Part shown: piece after piece, positions 8,672-17,224 of the stretch
How positions within the stretch are numbered: position 1 is the first letter of the stretch
Layout of the letters: each line of letters starts with the position of its first letter
DNA from: Acidobacteriota bacterium
GTDB lineage: Bacteria; Acidobacteriota; Terriglobia; Bryobacterales; Bryobacteraceae
Reading direction: 5' to 3'
Assembly: GCA_018268835.1 (NCBI GenBank)
Contig: JAFDVU010000052.1
Span: forward strand, 1-39,465
Length of the DNA stretch: 39,465 nucleotides
Notes under the pieces: generated by a model
What the model saw: only the letters and a program-made list of their open reading frames with translations
Database searches by the model: none
Told to the model about the DNA's origin: nothing
Program-made: the position numbers and the translations under genes

Positions 8672-10385
8672 AATACGGAATCTCCACCGCGCCGTTGCGG
8701 GCGGACATCATCGCCCCTTCGCTGTCCCGCACCACCAGGCGCACGGTGTAGACGCCCGGCTTCACATCTAATGTGTTGCGCACTACCATGCCGTTGTCCA
8801 GCCTCTTTTCGAGCGTCTCGTCCTTCAGCCGCATCTCGATCCGCTTCTGGATTCCGGTAACGTACACTCCGTTGCGATCGAACACCCCGCACACGATCAC
8901 CACTTCATCGTTGTTACGGTCGTTTTCCTTGCGGAACTTCAGCTTCTTCACGTCCACTTTGATCAGCAGCGCCAGTTTCGCCGCCTCCGCTCCGCTCTTG
9001 AAGAACTGCGTGTGCATGTCCACCGGGATATCGCTCATCTCCTCGCGGCTGAACAGCGCTTCTTCCAGTTCCCGCCGCTCCGTCTCCTTGGCGTTCTCCG
9101 TGTGCGTGGGCGCGTAGTAGCCCTTGCGCGCCACCAGCGACATGCCGCCGAGTTCCCTGGAGTTCTTGAGCGAAACCTTGAGCGCGTGGAAACTGCCGTC
9201 CATGCGCAGATTCTGCGGCGAAAACGCCAGCAGGTAGTAATACTCGGGCGCCGCCGAAAGCCGCTGAAAGCCCTCTTTCAAATCGTTATTATTCTGGAAG
9301 AAGCTCGCGCCCGTGCCCGCCGCCAGTTCCGCCAGCACGTCGGACTGCGCCATCGCGCTCTCCCGCTCCATGCGCAGCAGCAGGGTCAGCGCGGCCGCGG
9401 CCGGCGCAGCCTGGCTGGCGTCGGCGTTCACCGTGAACAGCCCGCGCGCGTCCAGCGTGTTGATCAGCACGCTGGCGCGGATCGCCCGGTCCATGATCTC
9501 GCTCTTCTCCGGCGCGTGATCGGCCAGCGTGATGAATCCCGGCGACACCACCACCATGCTGCGGCGTCCCGGCATCGCCGCCATGCGCCGGATCAAGTCG
9601 CGGATCACGCCCAGCACCAGCCGCGTCTGCGCATCGCCAAGGTTCACCTCGCGCGTTGCCGCGCCCTCCACGATCTGCTGCGCCATCCGGATATCGGTCA
9701 GGTTCTGGCACGCCATCACTTCCTGAATCGAAGCCTGCAACGCATCCGGATCGTGTTTGTTGAAGATCAGGTCCGCCATGTAGTAGTTCATATGCGGACA
9801 CGTGCCCTCGCCGGACCCCGAGTACGGGTGCGGCATCAACTTTGCCAGCGTGGCGTGCAGCGCTTCGCGGTCGTCGGTGAAATCCAACTGCGTCTGCCCG
9901 CTGGTGGTGAAGATGGCGAACCGCTCCGTCTTCTTGGCGGCGATCGCCTCATCCAGGTACCGTCCAGCGGCATCGCGCGCGCGTATCAGGTCCGGGAACT
10001 TAATATTGACGTCGTCGAAGACCAGCGCGGTGAATCCGTCCGCCACCTCTACCGGCTTGTTCTCCAGCCCCTTCAGCGAAGGGTCCGCACTTTCGATCTC
10101 GATCGGCTTGATGATCCGCGTCCCGGCCCGCTCCAGGCTGAAGCGCGCGATGTATTGCGGCTTGCCGCGGTCGAACAGCAGGAAATCCTCCTGCTTCAGC
10201 GTACCCACGGCTTTGCCCTGCCGGTCGCGCACCACTACCGGCACCGCGACCAGATTGACCCGCGCCCGGAACGTCGCCGGCTCGTCCTTCTGCGACATCT
10301 CCGCCGCCGGTTGCTGCGCCTGCGTCTGGGCGAAGAGCGAGGAGCCCGCCAAAAGCGGTACGACCATGCCCCGGAAGCACTTCAT
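8670..10385 (-). CDS. Secreted VWFA-related acidobacterial protein
   Basis: A 571-residue exported protein, first gene of a two-gene operon with the paralogue at 6317-8659 (10-bp gap). The signal peptide ends around residue 19-23 (SSLFAQ/TQAQQ). The family's opening segment, RVNLVAVPVVVRDRQGK, is followed by a VWA-like domain starting near 120 with ALVFDDVN, the usual acidobacterial variant of the metal-site strand. The second half contains the YYYLLAFSP segment and a beta-sandwich C-terminus. It lacks the low-complexity insert of its paralogue. The ATG at 10385 has no Shine-Dalgarno sequence; a TAGAAT box and an inverted repeat lie just upstream. The substrate or partner is unknown. Divergence from a TonB-dependent receptor suggests joint regulation at the cell surface. 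Confidence 0.86.
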   Translation of the reverse strand: MKCFRGMVVPLLAGSSLFAQTQAQQPAAEMSQKDEPATFRARVNLVAVPVVVRDRQGKAVGTLKQEDFLLFDRGKPQYIARFSLERAGTRIIKPIEIESADPSLKGLENKPVEVADGFTALVFDDVNIKFPDLIRARDAAGRYLDEAIAAKKTERFAIFTTSGQTQLDFTDDREALHATLAKLMPHPYSGSGEGTCPHMNYYMADLIFNKHDPDALQASIQEVMACQNLTDIRMAQQIVEGAATREVNLGDAQTRLVLGVIRDLIRRMAAMPGRRSMVVVSPGFITLADHAPEKSEIMDRAIRASVLINTLDARGLFTVNADASQAAPAAAALTLLLRMERESAMAQSDVLAELAAGTGASFFQNNNDLKEGFQRLSAAPEYYYLLAFSPQNLRMDGSFHALKVSLKNSRELGGMSLVARKGYYAPTHTENAKETERRELEEALFSREEMSDIPVDMHTQFFKSGAEAAKLALLIKVDVKKLKFRKENDRNNDEVVIVCGVFDRNGVYVTGIQKRIEMRLKDETLEKRLDNGMVVRNTLDVKPGVYTVRLVVRDSEGAMMSARNGAVEIPY

Positions 10386-10393
10386 AAGGTTTA

Positions 10394-10411
10394 CCGTATT
10401 CTACGATACGG
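10394..10411. promoter_or_regulatory. Inverted repeat in the divergent VWFA / TonB-receptor intergenic region
   Basis: The arms CCGTAT (10394-10399) and ATACGG (10406-10411) are perfect complements separated by 6 nt. On the minus strand the repeat contains TAGAAT, a possible -10 box 12 nt before the VWFA start. It could be an operator for one or both divergent genes; no -35 box is convincing. Confidence 0.4.
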
Positions 10412-10484
10412 CGCGCCTCTGTGCTGCGAGCCGCGCCGCTGCGTTTTTCATCGTTGCGTTTTCCGCCACCGCCGATAAATCCGC

Positions 10485-10490
10485 TATACT
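10485..10490 (+). promoter_or_regulatory. -10 box TATACT, 7 nt before the receptor start (leaderless-type)
   Basis: TATACT ends 7 nt before the ATG at 10498, and no Shine-Dalgarno sequence lies between. Transcription would start at or next to the start codon. The -35 region is weak. Confidence 0.5.
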
Positions 10491-10497
10491 GGCCGAC

Positions 10498-13400
10498 ATG
10501 CGAAAATCAGGGGCGATTATCCTTCTTGCACTTTTCTGCTCATGCGGCGCGTGGGCGCAGGGTACAACCTCACGGGTAACCGGAACCATCCAGGACGCCA
10601 CCGGGGCCGTCGTGCCCAACGCGTCCGTCAAGCTCGTCAACGAGGGCACGCAGGCGGCGTTCGAAACCAAATCCACCCAGGCCGGTAGTTACGCCTTCGA
10701 AGCCGTCCAGTCCGGCACTTACGAACTCGATGTCGAAGCCGCCGGCTTCCGCAAGTTCGTCTCCCACGATAACGCAGTGGTGATCGGCCAGCCTTCCACC
10801 ATCAACGTGAAACTCGAGGTCGGCACTCTGGTGGACACCGTCGAAGTAAGCGGTTCCACCGAATCGGTCGAGACTTCGTCCTCGGCCAACCTTGGCAACG
10901 TGATCGGCCAGAAAACCATCCAGGACCTGCCCATCGTCGGCACCCGCGGACGCAACCCGCTCGGACTGATCGACCTGCAACCCGGCGTGATCGATACGCA
11001 GTCCATCACCGGCGGCGCCGTGGTCGTCTTCGGCGCGCGCGACCGCGCCTGGAACATCACGCTGGACGGCATCGACAACAATGAAAGCTCCAGCGGCGGC
11101 AGCGATTTCGCGCCCCTGCGAACCAATCCCGATTCGCTGGCCGAATTCAAGGTCATCACCTCCAACCCCAGCGCCGAATACGGACGCAGCAGCGGCGCGC
11201 AGGTCGCGATGATCACGCGCAGCGGCACCAACGAATTCCACGGCTCGCTGTTTGAGTTCTACCGCACCCCCCGGCTCAACGCCAACGAGTGGCAGAACAA
11301 CTTCAACTCCACCGGCAAGCGGCAGTTCGTGCAGCACATTCCCGGCGGCAGCATCGGCGGCCCCATCCGAAAGAACAAGACGTTCTTCTTCTTCAACGTG
11401 CAGGGCCTCATGGCACTCAACACCACCAGCGTGGTGCAGACCGTCTACACCCAGAGCGCGCGCCAGGGCATCTTCCGCTACGTGATCGGCGGGCGCAACG
11501 CTCCGGCGGGCAGCGCCACCCCGAGCGTGGACGCCAACGGCAACGTGCTCGCCGGCGTGCAGGTGGGCAGCTACGATATCGCCGCCAACGATCCGCGCCA
11601 CGCCGGGCTCGACAAATCCATCCAGACCACCCTCAACTCCTTCCCGCTGCCCAACCGCTTCAACGTGGGTGATGGCCTCAACACCGCCGGCTACGCCTTC
11701 GCCGCCCCCAGCCAGGAGCGGCAGCACGATGTCACCTTCAAGGTCGACCAGATCATCAACTCCCAGAACACAGTCTTCGCCCGCGTCTCCTGGGGCGTGC
11801 AGAACACCAATTGCGACAGCGCCAACGGCGGTCTGCAGCTTTTCCCCGGTCTCGGCTGCCAGGAGAACACCACGCGCGATCCCAAGAACATGGCCTTCAA
11901 CTGGCGCTGGAATCCCACCCCGCGCCTGACCAACGAAGCCGTGTTCGGGCTCAATCAATTCACCTTCGGGTTCGACATCCCCAACGCCAACCTGAACGCG
12001 CTTTCCCTGATCAGCCCCACGGTCGCGTATCCGTACGCCGACTTCGGCAACAATCGCACGCTCAAAACCTGGCAGGTAGTGGACAACCTTTCCTACGTCT
12101 GGGGCAAGCACACCCTCAAGTTCGGCACCAACATCCGTCTCGGCCGCGAAATCGACGCCCGCGGCAGTGTCGGCGCCTACAACGCGACTACCGACGTCTA
12201 CTTCAACGCCGACCTCGATAACGCCACCTTCAACGTGCCCGCCGCCATCAACCAGGCTTACGACCTGCCCTCACTGCGCAACAGCATCAACTTCCTGCTC
12301 GGCCGCGTCGGCGAGATGCAGCGCGGCTTCGTTGCCCTCGACGGCAAGAACTACACCGCCAGCCTGCTCAATTTCGACGCGCACTGGAACGAGTACGATT
12401 TTTACGGCCAGGACTCATGGAAGCTGCGTCCCAACCTCACCGTCGACCTCGGCCTGCGCTGGGAGATCAAGATGGCGCCCACCTCGCCCAATCCGGTCAT
12501 CTCGCACCCCAACGTCCCGCTGGTTGCCGGCGCCGCAGCCACCAACCAGGCGCAATGGGTCAACGGCAGCCTCTACAAGGACGGTCTGCGCAACTTCGGC
12601 CCCTCCATCGGCATCGCCTGGGATCCGTTCGGCACCGGCAAGACCTCACTAAGATCGAATTACCGCATCGCCTTTGACCGCCTGCACAGCTTCCTGCCCT
12701 CCTCGCAGGTCTTCAACAACCTGCCGGGCCTGACTTACTCCTACGACAACACCACCGTCGGGCAGACCGACACGCGGCTTAGTTCGGTTCAGCCGGTCGC
12801 CCCGCCCACGGTCAGCGCCGATACGTTCCGCCAGCCCGCGCCCTTTTCCAGTTCCTCCATCGCGGTGCTGGATCCGAACTTCAAGTTCCCGACCACCCAT
12901 GAATGGTCTTTCAGCGTGCAGCGCGAAGTCTGGCGCGGCGGAGTCTTCGAAGCCGACTACATCGGCCGCCGGGCCTACCACCTGATGGGCGCCTACGATG
13001 CCAATCAGCCCAACTTCTTCGTGCCCGGCATGCTCGACGCGTTCAACACCGTCAAGGGCGGCGGACAGAGCGCCCTGCTCAACAGCCTCTTCAGCGCCGA
13101 CAGCCGCATCGCCGCCGGCAAGACCGCCAGCGATATGATCCGCGCGCAGTACTCCAGTTCGCTGGCCCTGAACAGCTTCTCCGCCATCCTGAGCGCGCTC
13201 GGACGCCGCGTGCAGTCCAGCGGCGGCACGCTGAGAAACGTCACCGCCCTTTCCGGCGCCGGCGCCTTCGCCGTGATCCCCTTCCCGCAGTTCTCCGGCG
13301 GCGTCACCGTGATCGATTCCAACGACTTCTCCACCTACAACGGCATGGTGCTCCAGTTCCAGCAGCGCTGGAAGAGCGGCATCCAGTTCCAGTTCAGCTA

Positions 13401-14103
13401 CACCTATTCGAAGGCGCTGGCCACCCGCGACTTCGACCCGACCTTCACGGTGTACGGCTCCGGCGCCACGCAGGCGGCGGCATCCACCCCTTTCGATATC
13501 TACAACCGCGCGCTCAACTACGGCGAACCGCAGTACGACCACCGCCACGCCTTCCAGGCCCACGGCACCATAGAACTGCCCTTCGGCCACGGCAAGAAGT
13601 TCGCCGCCAACCTGCCCGCGGTCCTCGACCGCCTCGCCGGCGGCTGGGAAATCGCGCCCATCTTCACCTATTACTCCGGCCGCCCCTTCACGGTCTACTC
13701 CGGCGCCAACACCTTCGACAGCGTCGTGCAGTCCACCGTGGACTGTACCGGCTGCCCGCATAGCCTGGGACAGGTGCAGGACGTCAACGGCTACAAGTGG
13801 TACTTCAACCCGAACACCGATAAGAGCCAGTTCAGCGCTCCCGCCCCCGGTTCAATCGGCGGCACCGGCAAGGGCTACTTCTTCGGACCGCGCTTCTTCG
13901 ATATCGACATGTCGTTCCTCAAACGCATCCGCTTCACCGAATCGAAGAACCTGGAATTGCGCGCCGACGCCACCAACATCACCAACACGCCCTCCTTCGG
14001 GCTGCCGACCGCGACCTATACCTCCTCGCTGTTCGGCCGCATCGGCGGCACCGTGGAAAGCGCCGCGCGCAAGTTCCAACTCGGGGCGAAGCTGAACTTC
14101 TAG
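10498..14103 (+). CDS. Oar-like TonB-dependent outer-membrane receptor (carboxypeptidase-regulatory plus plug plus barrel)
   Basis: A 1201-residue outer-membrane protein. The frame is open upstream to 9802, but that part is antisense to the VWFA gene; the ATG at 10498 begins a clear signal peptide (MRKSGAIILLALFCSCGAWAQ, cut after AWA). A carboxypeptidase-regulatory Ig-like domain follows (about 25-105), then a plug (about 120-235) with ITLDGIDNN and EYGRSSGAQV, then a beta-barrel with FYRTPRLNANEWQNN and many aromatic alternating strands. The last residue is Phe (GAKLNF), the usual barrel-assembly signal. No TonB box is evident. The ligand is unknown; Oar-like proteins are linked to uptake of large substrates or to adhesion and protein export, so a substrate cannot be assigned. 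Confidence 0.92.
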   Translation: MRKSGAIILLALFCSCGAWAQGTTSRVTGTIQDATGAVVPNASVKLVNEGTQAAFETKSTQAGSYAFEAVQSGTYELDVEAAGFRKFVSHDNAVVIGQPSTINVKLEVGTLVDTVEVSGSTESVETSSSANLGNVIGQKTIQDLPIVGTRGRNPLGLIDLQPGVIDTQSITGGAVVVFGARDRAWNITLDGIDNNESSSGGSDFAPLRTNPDSLAEFKVITSNPSAEYGRSSGAQVAMITRSGTNEFHGSLFEFYRTPRLNANEWQNNFNSTGKRQFVQHIPGGSIGGPIRKNKTFFFFNVQGLMALNTTSVVQTVYTQSARQGIFRYVIGGRNAPAGSATPSVDANGNVLAGVQVGSYDIAANDPRHAGLDKSIQTTLNSFPLPNRFNVGDGLNTAGYAFAAPSQERQHDVTFKVDQIINSQNTVFARVSWGVQNTNCDSANGGLQLFPGLGCQENTTRDPKNMAFNWRWNPTPRLTNEAVFGLNQFTFGFDIPNANLNALSLISPTVAYPYADFGNNRTLKTWQVVDNLSYVWGKHTLKFGTNIRLGREIDARGSVGAYNATTDVYFNADLDNATFNVPAAINQAYDLPSLRNSINFLLGRVGEMQRGFVALDGKNYTASLLNFDAHWNEYDFYGQDSWKLRPNLTVDLGLRWEIKMAPTSPNPVISHPNVPLVAGAAATNQAQWVNGSLYKDGLRNFGPSIGIAWDPFGTGKTSLRSNYRIAFDRLHSFLPSSQVFNNLPGLTYSYDNTTVGQTDTRLSSVQPVAPPTVSADTFRQPAPFSSSSIAVLDPNFKFPTTHEWSFSVQREVWRGGVFEADYIGRRAYHLMGAYDANQPNFFVPGMLDAFNTVKGGGQSALLNSLFSADSRIAAGKTASDMIRAQYSSSLALNSFSAILSALGRRVQSSGGTLRNVTALSGAGAFAVIPFPQFSGGVTVIDSNDFSTYNGMVLQFQQRWKSGIQFQFSYTYSKALATRDFDPTFTVYGSGATQAAASTPFDIYNRALNYGEPQYDHRHAFQAHGTIELPFGHGKKFAANLPAVLDRLAGGWEIAPIFTYYSGRPFTVYSGANTFDSVVQSTVDCTGCPHSLGQVQDVNGYKWYFNPNTDKSQFSAPAPGSIGGTGKGYFFGPRFFDIDMSFLKRIRFTESKNLELRADATNITNTPSFGLPTATYTSSLFGRIGGTVESAARKFQLGAKLNF

Positions 14104-14178
14104 AGACCCCCCCAGGGACTAACGAAAGGTAACCTGGAACTCGCAGCCATGGCGGGCGGACAATGGGGTACGTCCGCC

Positions 14179-14508
14179 ATGGCCTTCCCATTCCCGATCC
14201 CCCAACGGTTCCGGCGGGGCTTCCCTGCCCCGTCCCTGACGGTCTTTGTCGCACTGCAAGTGCTCGACATCCTTACCACGTTGCTCGGCCTGCAACTGGG
14301 CGCGCGCGAATCCAGCATTTTTCTGGCCCACCTCATGCGGGTCGGGCCCGTCGCCGCCCTTCTGCTCGCCAAAATCATGGCCGTCGCCCTCATCGCCATG
14401 GCCCTGCGCTGGAAGCGGCCCCGCATCGTCGTCTTCATCAATTACTGGTTCGCGGCGGTCGTCACATGGAACCTGGCGAACATTTTATTCCTGCAATTGT
14501 GGGCCTGA
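14179..14508 (+). CDS. Small three-helix membrane protein, DUF5658-like
   Basis: A 109-residue integral membrane protein with three predicted helices: LTVFVALQVLDILTTLLGLQLGA, a segment around VGPVAALLLAKIMAVALIAMAL, and FINYWFAAVVTWNLANILFL. The LDILTTLLGLQLGARE pattern resembles the DUF5658 family, which has no known function. An ATG at 14149 in the same frame would add ten residues; I prefer 14179 because the extension is not membrane-like, but neither start has a good ribosome site. The gene stands between the receptor and the oxidoreductase on the same strand, 75 bp after the receptor stop. Its role is unknown. Confidence 0.7.
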   Translation: MAFPFPIPQRFRRGFPAPSLTVFVALQVLDILTTLLGLQLGARESSIFLAHLMRVGPVAALLLAKIMAVALIAMALRWKRPRIVVFINYWFAAVVTWNLANILFLQLWA

Positions 14509-14528
14509 ACGTACGTTTCCCAAAACGT

Positions 14529-14559
14529 TTGCAGCCCCGGCGCGGCCGTGCGATATAAT
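14529..14559 (+). promoter_or_regulatory. Promoter of the Gfo/Idh/MocA gene
   Basis: A perfect -10 box TATAAT (14554-14559) with TTGCAG 19 nt upstream (14529-14534). The -35 match and spacing are imperfect. A conventional leader with a ribosome site follows. Confidence 0.55.
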
Positions 14560-14570
14560 GGCCGCGGACA

Positions 14571-14575
14571 AGGAG
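14571..14575 (+). promoter_or_regulatory. Ribosome binding site deciding the GTG start at 14586
   Basis: AGGAG, 10 nt before the GTG. It supports the GTG, which opens directly into a Tat signal, over any internal ATG. Confidence 0.65.
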
Positions 14576-14585
14576 TATCACGCCA

Positions 14586-15998
14586 GTGGGCGAAACTACC
14601 AGACGATCGTTCTTTATGGGCGCTGTCACCGCTGCGGCGGCAACCCGCGTGTGGGGCGCCAATGAGAAGTTGAACATGGGCATCATCGGGCTCGGCGGCC
14701 GCGGCGGCTCGCACATGCGGGAGTTCCCCCGCATCGCCAACGTCGTCGCCGTCTGCGACATCGACCAGGCTGCCCGCGAGCGCGCCGTCACCAACCTCAC
14801 CCGCAACGGCGGCGAGAGGCCGAAGGACTTTGAAGACCTGCGCGACCTGCTCGGCAAGGGCAACGTCGACGCCGTCTCCGTCGCCACCCCGAATCACTGG
14901 CACGCGCTGGCCACTATCTGGGCCATGAAGGCCGGCAAGGACGTGTACTGCGAAAAACCCGCCTGCTACAACATCCACGAAGGCCTGGAAGTGGTCAAGG
15001 TCGCGCGCGAAACCAAGAAGATCGTTCAGATCGGTTCCCAGCACCGTTCCACCCCCTTCAAGATGAAGGGCCTGGCCGCGCTGCAGGGCGGCCTCATCGG
15101 CAACATCTACATGGCCAAGGGCCTCTGCTTCAAACGCCGCCGCTCCATCGGACACAAGGCCGACAGCCCCGTCCCCGCCGGCGTCAACTGGGACCTCTTC
15201 CGCGGGCCCGCCCCCATGCGCCCCTTCAACGAACTGCGCTTCAAGTACAACTGGCACTGGTTCTGGGACACCGGCAACGGCGACATCGGCAACCAGGGCG
15301 TCCATGAAATGGGCATCGCCCGCTGGGGCCTGACCGACCCGGAATGGCCCAAGAGCGCCTATGCCTTCGGCGGCAAGTTCATCTATGACGACGACCAGGA
15401 GACGCCCAACACTCTGACCGCCGCCTTCGATTTCGGCGGCCGCCAGATCGTCTTCGAAGTCCGCGGCCTGCTCACCGGCGCGGAAGGCGTTCCCGGCCGC
15501 ATGATCAGCGTTCCCGGCCCCCAGGGTACCGGCGCACGCGGCGCGCAGACCGCCCCCCAGACCGGCGGACCTCCCTCCGGCGGCCAGATGCCGACTCCCG
15601 GCACCCCCGCCGGGCGTGCCATCAATGTCATGGTCGGCGATCTCTTCTTCGGCACCGAAGGCTGGGCCGTGCAGAGCGACCAGGGCTTCATTGCCTACAA
15701 GGGCGAGAGCGGCGAGGTCGTCATGGAGGAACGGCCCGAACGCGGCCAGGGCGGCGACGCCACCGGCCTCCACATGCAGAACTTCCTCGAAGCCTGCAAG
15801 AGCCGCAATCCCAAGGATCTGCACGACCCCATCGACAACGCCCACCTGAGCGCCGGGCTGTGCCACCTCGCCAACATCAGCTACCGCACCGGCCGCAAGC
15901 TGCACATCGAAACCTCCGCCAACGGGCCCAGGTTCGCGGGCGACGCCGAAGCCAACAAGATGCTCACCCGCGACTATCGCAAGCCCTTCGTGGTGTAG
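14586..15998 (+). CDS. Gfo/Idh/MocA-family oxidoreductase with Tat signal peptide
   Basis: A 470-residue NAD(P)-dependent oxidoreductase predicted to be exported folded by the Tat system: TRRSFF (5-10) is followed by a short hydrophobic Ala-rich stretch. The Rossmann motif GIIGLGGRG sits at 32-40, and the family's CEKP signature at 122-125 contains the catalytic Lys (K124). The C-terminal domain binds the sugar-type substrate. A Pro/Gly/Thr-rich segment (about 310-343) interrupts that domain. Export suggests a periplasmic role on glycans or polyols with a tightly bound cofactor, as for other Tat-type members; the substrate is unknown. The gene has its own promoter and is followed after 54 bp by the sigma factor gene. 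Confidence 0.93.
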   Translation: MGETTRRSFFMGAVTAAAATRVWGANEKLNMGIIGLGGRGGSHMREFPRIANVVAVCDIDQAARERAVTNLTRNGGERPKDFEDLRDLLGKGNVDAVSVATPNHWHALATIWAMKAGKDVYCEKPACYNIHEGLEVVKVARETKKIVQIGSQHRSTPFKMKGLAALQGGLIGNIYMAKGLCFKRRRSIGHKADSPVPAGVNWDLFRGPAPMRPFNELRFKYNWHWFWDTGNGDIGNQGVHEMGIARWGLTDPEWPKSAYAFGGKFIYDDDQETPNTLTAAFDFGGRQIVFEVRGLLTGAEGVPGRMISVPGPQGTGARGAQTAPQTGGPPSGGQMPTPGTPAGRAINVMVGDLFFGTEGWAVQSDQGFIAYKGESGEVVMEERPERGQGGDATGLHMQNFLEACKSRNPKDLHDPIDNAHLSAGLCHLANISYRTGRKLHIETSANGPRFAGDAEANKMLTRDYRKPFVV

Positions 15999-16052
15999 CA
16001 TCGGAAGTATGGAAGAAATCCGGCACCGTCCGCGTCTAACCAGGCAAGACTC

Positions 16053-16604
16053 ATGACGCGGATGGTGCTGGCCAACAGCGAACCCGACCTCATCGCAGCC
16101 TGCCGGAGGGGCGAGCGCGACGCGTTCCGCGCCCTCTTCGAAGCCTATCAGGACAAGGTGTACTCTATCGCTCTGCGCTTCAGCGGCGACGAGTCCCTGG
16201 CTATGGATATCGCGCAGGATACGTTTCTCAAGCTCTTCTCCTGCCTGCCCGAGTTCCGCGGCGATTCGGCCTTCTCCACCTGGGTCTACCGCCTGGTGGT
16301 CAACGCTTGCCTCGACCACAAGCGCCGCTCCTGGCGCTTCGCTCCCCTGGCCGACGAACTCATCGCCGTCCTGCGCTCCCCGGCCAACAGCCTGGACGCG
16401 CTGCTCCACTCGGAAATGCGCGAGCGCGTCCGCGCCGCCGTCGAAACCCTCTCCCCGGACATGCGCATGGCCGTAGTGCTGCGCTACACCGAGGGGCTCT
16501 CCTACGAGGAAATCGCCGAAGTCATGGGCTGCTCGGCGGGCACCGTAGCCTCGCGCCTCAACCGCGCCCACAAAGCCCTGGAACGGAAGCTGTCCCATGT
16601 CTGA
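16053..16604 (+). CDS. ECF-type RNA polymerase sigma factor
   Basis: A 183-residue sigma-70 family protein containing only regions 2 and 4. Region 2 (about 24-95) has the DIAQDTFLKLF core-binding segment and the promoter-melting segment FSTWVYRLVVNACLDHKRR. Region 4 (about 128-180) has the helix-turn-helix GLSYEEIAEVMGCSAGTVASRLNRA that would read the -35 element. ATG codons at 16053 and 16062 are both possible; neither has a strong ribosome site. The next gene overlaps it by 8 nt and encodes a single-pass membrane protein with an anti-sigma-like C-terminal domain, the normal arrangement of a sigma/anti-sigma pair. The regulon is unknown. Confidence 0.95.
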   Translation: MTRMVLANSEPDLIAACRRGERDAFRALFEAYQDKVYSIALRFSGDESLAMDIAQDTFLKLFSCLPEFRGDSAFSTWVYRLVVNACLDHKRRSWRFAPLADELIAVLRSPANSLDALLHSEMRERVRAAVETLSPDMRMAVVLRYTEGLSYEEIAEVMGCSAGTVASRLNRAHKALERKLSHV

Positions 16605-17169
16605 TTGGATCGATCTGCAACTGGCCCACTCGCTGGCGCCCGCCAAGGCGCCCGCCGCGCTCTGGGACCGCATCGATGCCGCCCTCTGCCCGCCCGCCGG
16701 GACGGCTCCCTCCCGCCGTGCCTCGTTCCGCAAACAGCCTGTGATCGCGTTTCCCGCCGCCACGGACGCTCCGTCCCGCGCCGCCCTGCCGAGGGCACTG
16801 CGCTGGGGCGTGCCTTGTGCCGTCGCCGCCATCGTTCTGCTCCTGTTGGTCCGCACCACCGCCCTGGAATTGAGCGGGCATGCCGAGTTCGCCTCCAACG
16901 ATCCCATCGCCGTCGAACACTGGCTCGCCCACGAAGCCGGCATCCCCGTCCCCCTGCGCCCCGCTCCCGGGGTGCGCATCACCGGCGCTCGTGTGGACCG
17001 GCCCGGCGTCGCCACCGTAGCCTACGTGGTGGATGGCCGCCCCGAATCCATCACCATTACCCGCGGTTCCGGCGCCGCACCCGGCGCTTTGCCCGGCCGC
17101 TCGCTCCTCCTCGCCGCCAACACCTCGGCCCGCTCCGACGCCTCCTGCAAACTCTGCCATAGTCTGTAA
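16597..17169 (+). CDS. Anti-sigma-factor-like single-pass membrane protein with C-terminal CxxCH
   Basis: A 190-residue protein translated from an ATG inside the end of the sigma factor gene (8-nt overlap), which argues for a partner role. The N-terminal 65 residues would be cytoplasmic and bind the sigma factor; no zinc-finger anti-sigma motif (HxxxCxxC) is present. One transmembrane helix lies at about 70-86. The outer domain (about 100-155, DPIAVEHWLAHEAGIPVPL to YVVDGRPESITI) resembles the C-terminal part of transmembrane anti-sigma factors. The protein ends in a CxxCH motif (C184, C187, H188), the signature for covalent heme c attachment or a redox dithiol. The anti-sigma function is inferred from position and topology. 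Confidence 0.75.
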   Translation: MSDWIDLQLAHSLAPAKAPAALWDRIDAALCPPAGTAPSRRASFRKQPVIAFPAATDAPSRAALPRALRWGVPCAVAAIVLLLLVRTTALELSGHAEFASNDPIAVEHWLAHEAGIPVPLRPAPGVRITGARVDRPGVATVAYVVDGRPESITITRGSGAAPGALPGRSLLLAANTSARSDASCKLCHSL

Positions 17170-17188
17170 CACCACTTGAAGTTGGTGT
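17169..17188. promoter_or_regulatory. Inverted repeat overlapping the -35 box of the hydroxylase promoter
   Basis: ACACCA (17169-17174) and TGGTGT (17183-17188) are perfect complements around an 8-nt spacer, and ACTTGAAGT inside is itself palindromic. It covers the -35 box. It may be an operator, or a weak terminator for the sigma/anti-sigma genes; there is no T-tract. Confidence 0.4.
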
Positions 17189-17204
17189 CTTTCGGTGGTA
17201 TGGT
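17176..17204 (+). promoter_or_regulatory. Promoter of the aromatic amino acid hydroxylase
   Basis: TTGAAG (17176-17181) and TATGGT (17199-17204) are separated by exactly 17 nt, giving a predicted start near 17211 and a leader of about 14 nt containing the ribosome site. Confidence 0.6.
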
Positions 17205-17213
17205 CGAGTCAAG

Positions 17214-17219
17214 AGGAGG
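17214..17219 (+). promoter_or_regulatory. Ribosome binding site AGGAGG deciding the ATG at 17225
   Basis: A perfect Shine-Dalgarno sequence 5 nt before the ATG at 17225. It rules out the upstream in-frame start at 17195, which lies inside the promoter. Confidence 0.85.
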
Positions 17220-17224
17220 GATTC

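Noticed and set aside
9802..10497. N-terminal extension of the first receptor frame
   Set aside because: It overlaps the VWFA gene on the other strand; the ATG at 10498 begins a signal peptide.
14442..17015. 857-residue minus-strand open frame over the oxidoreductase and sigma genes
   Set aside because: Antisense to two well-supported genes; composition is typical of a codon-bias shadow.
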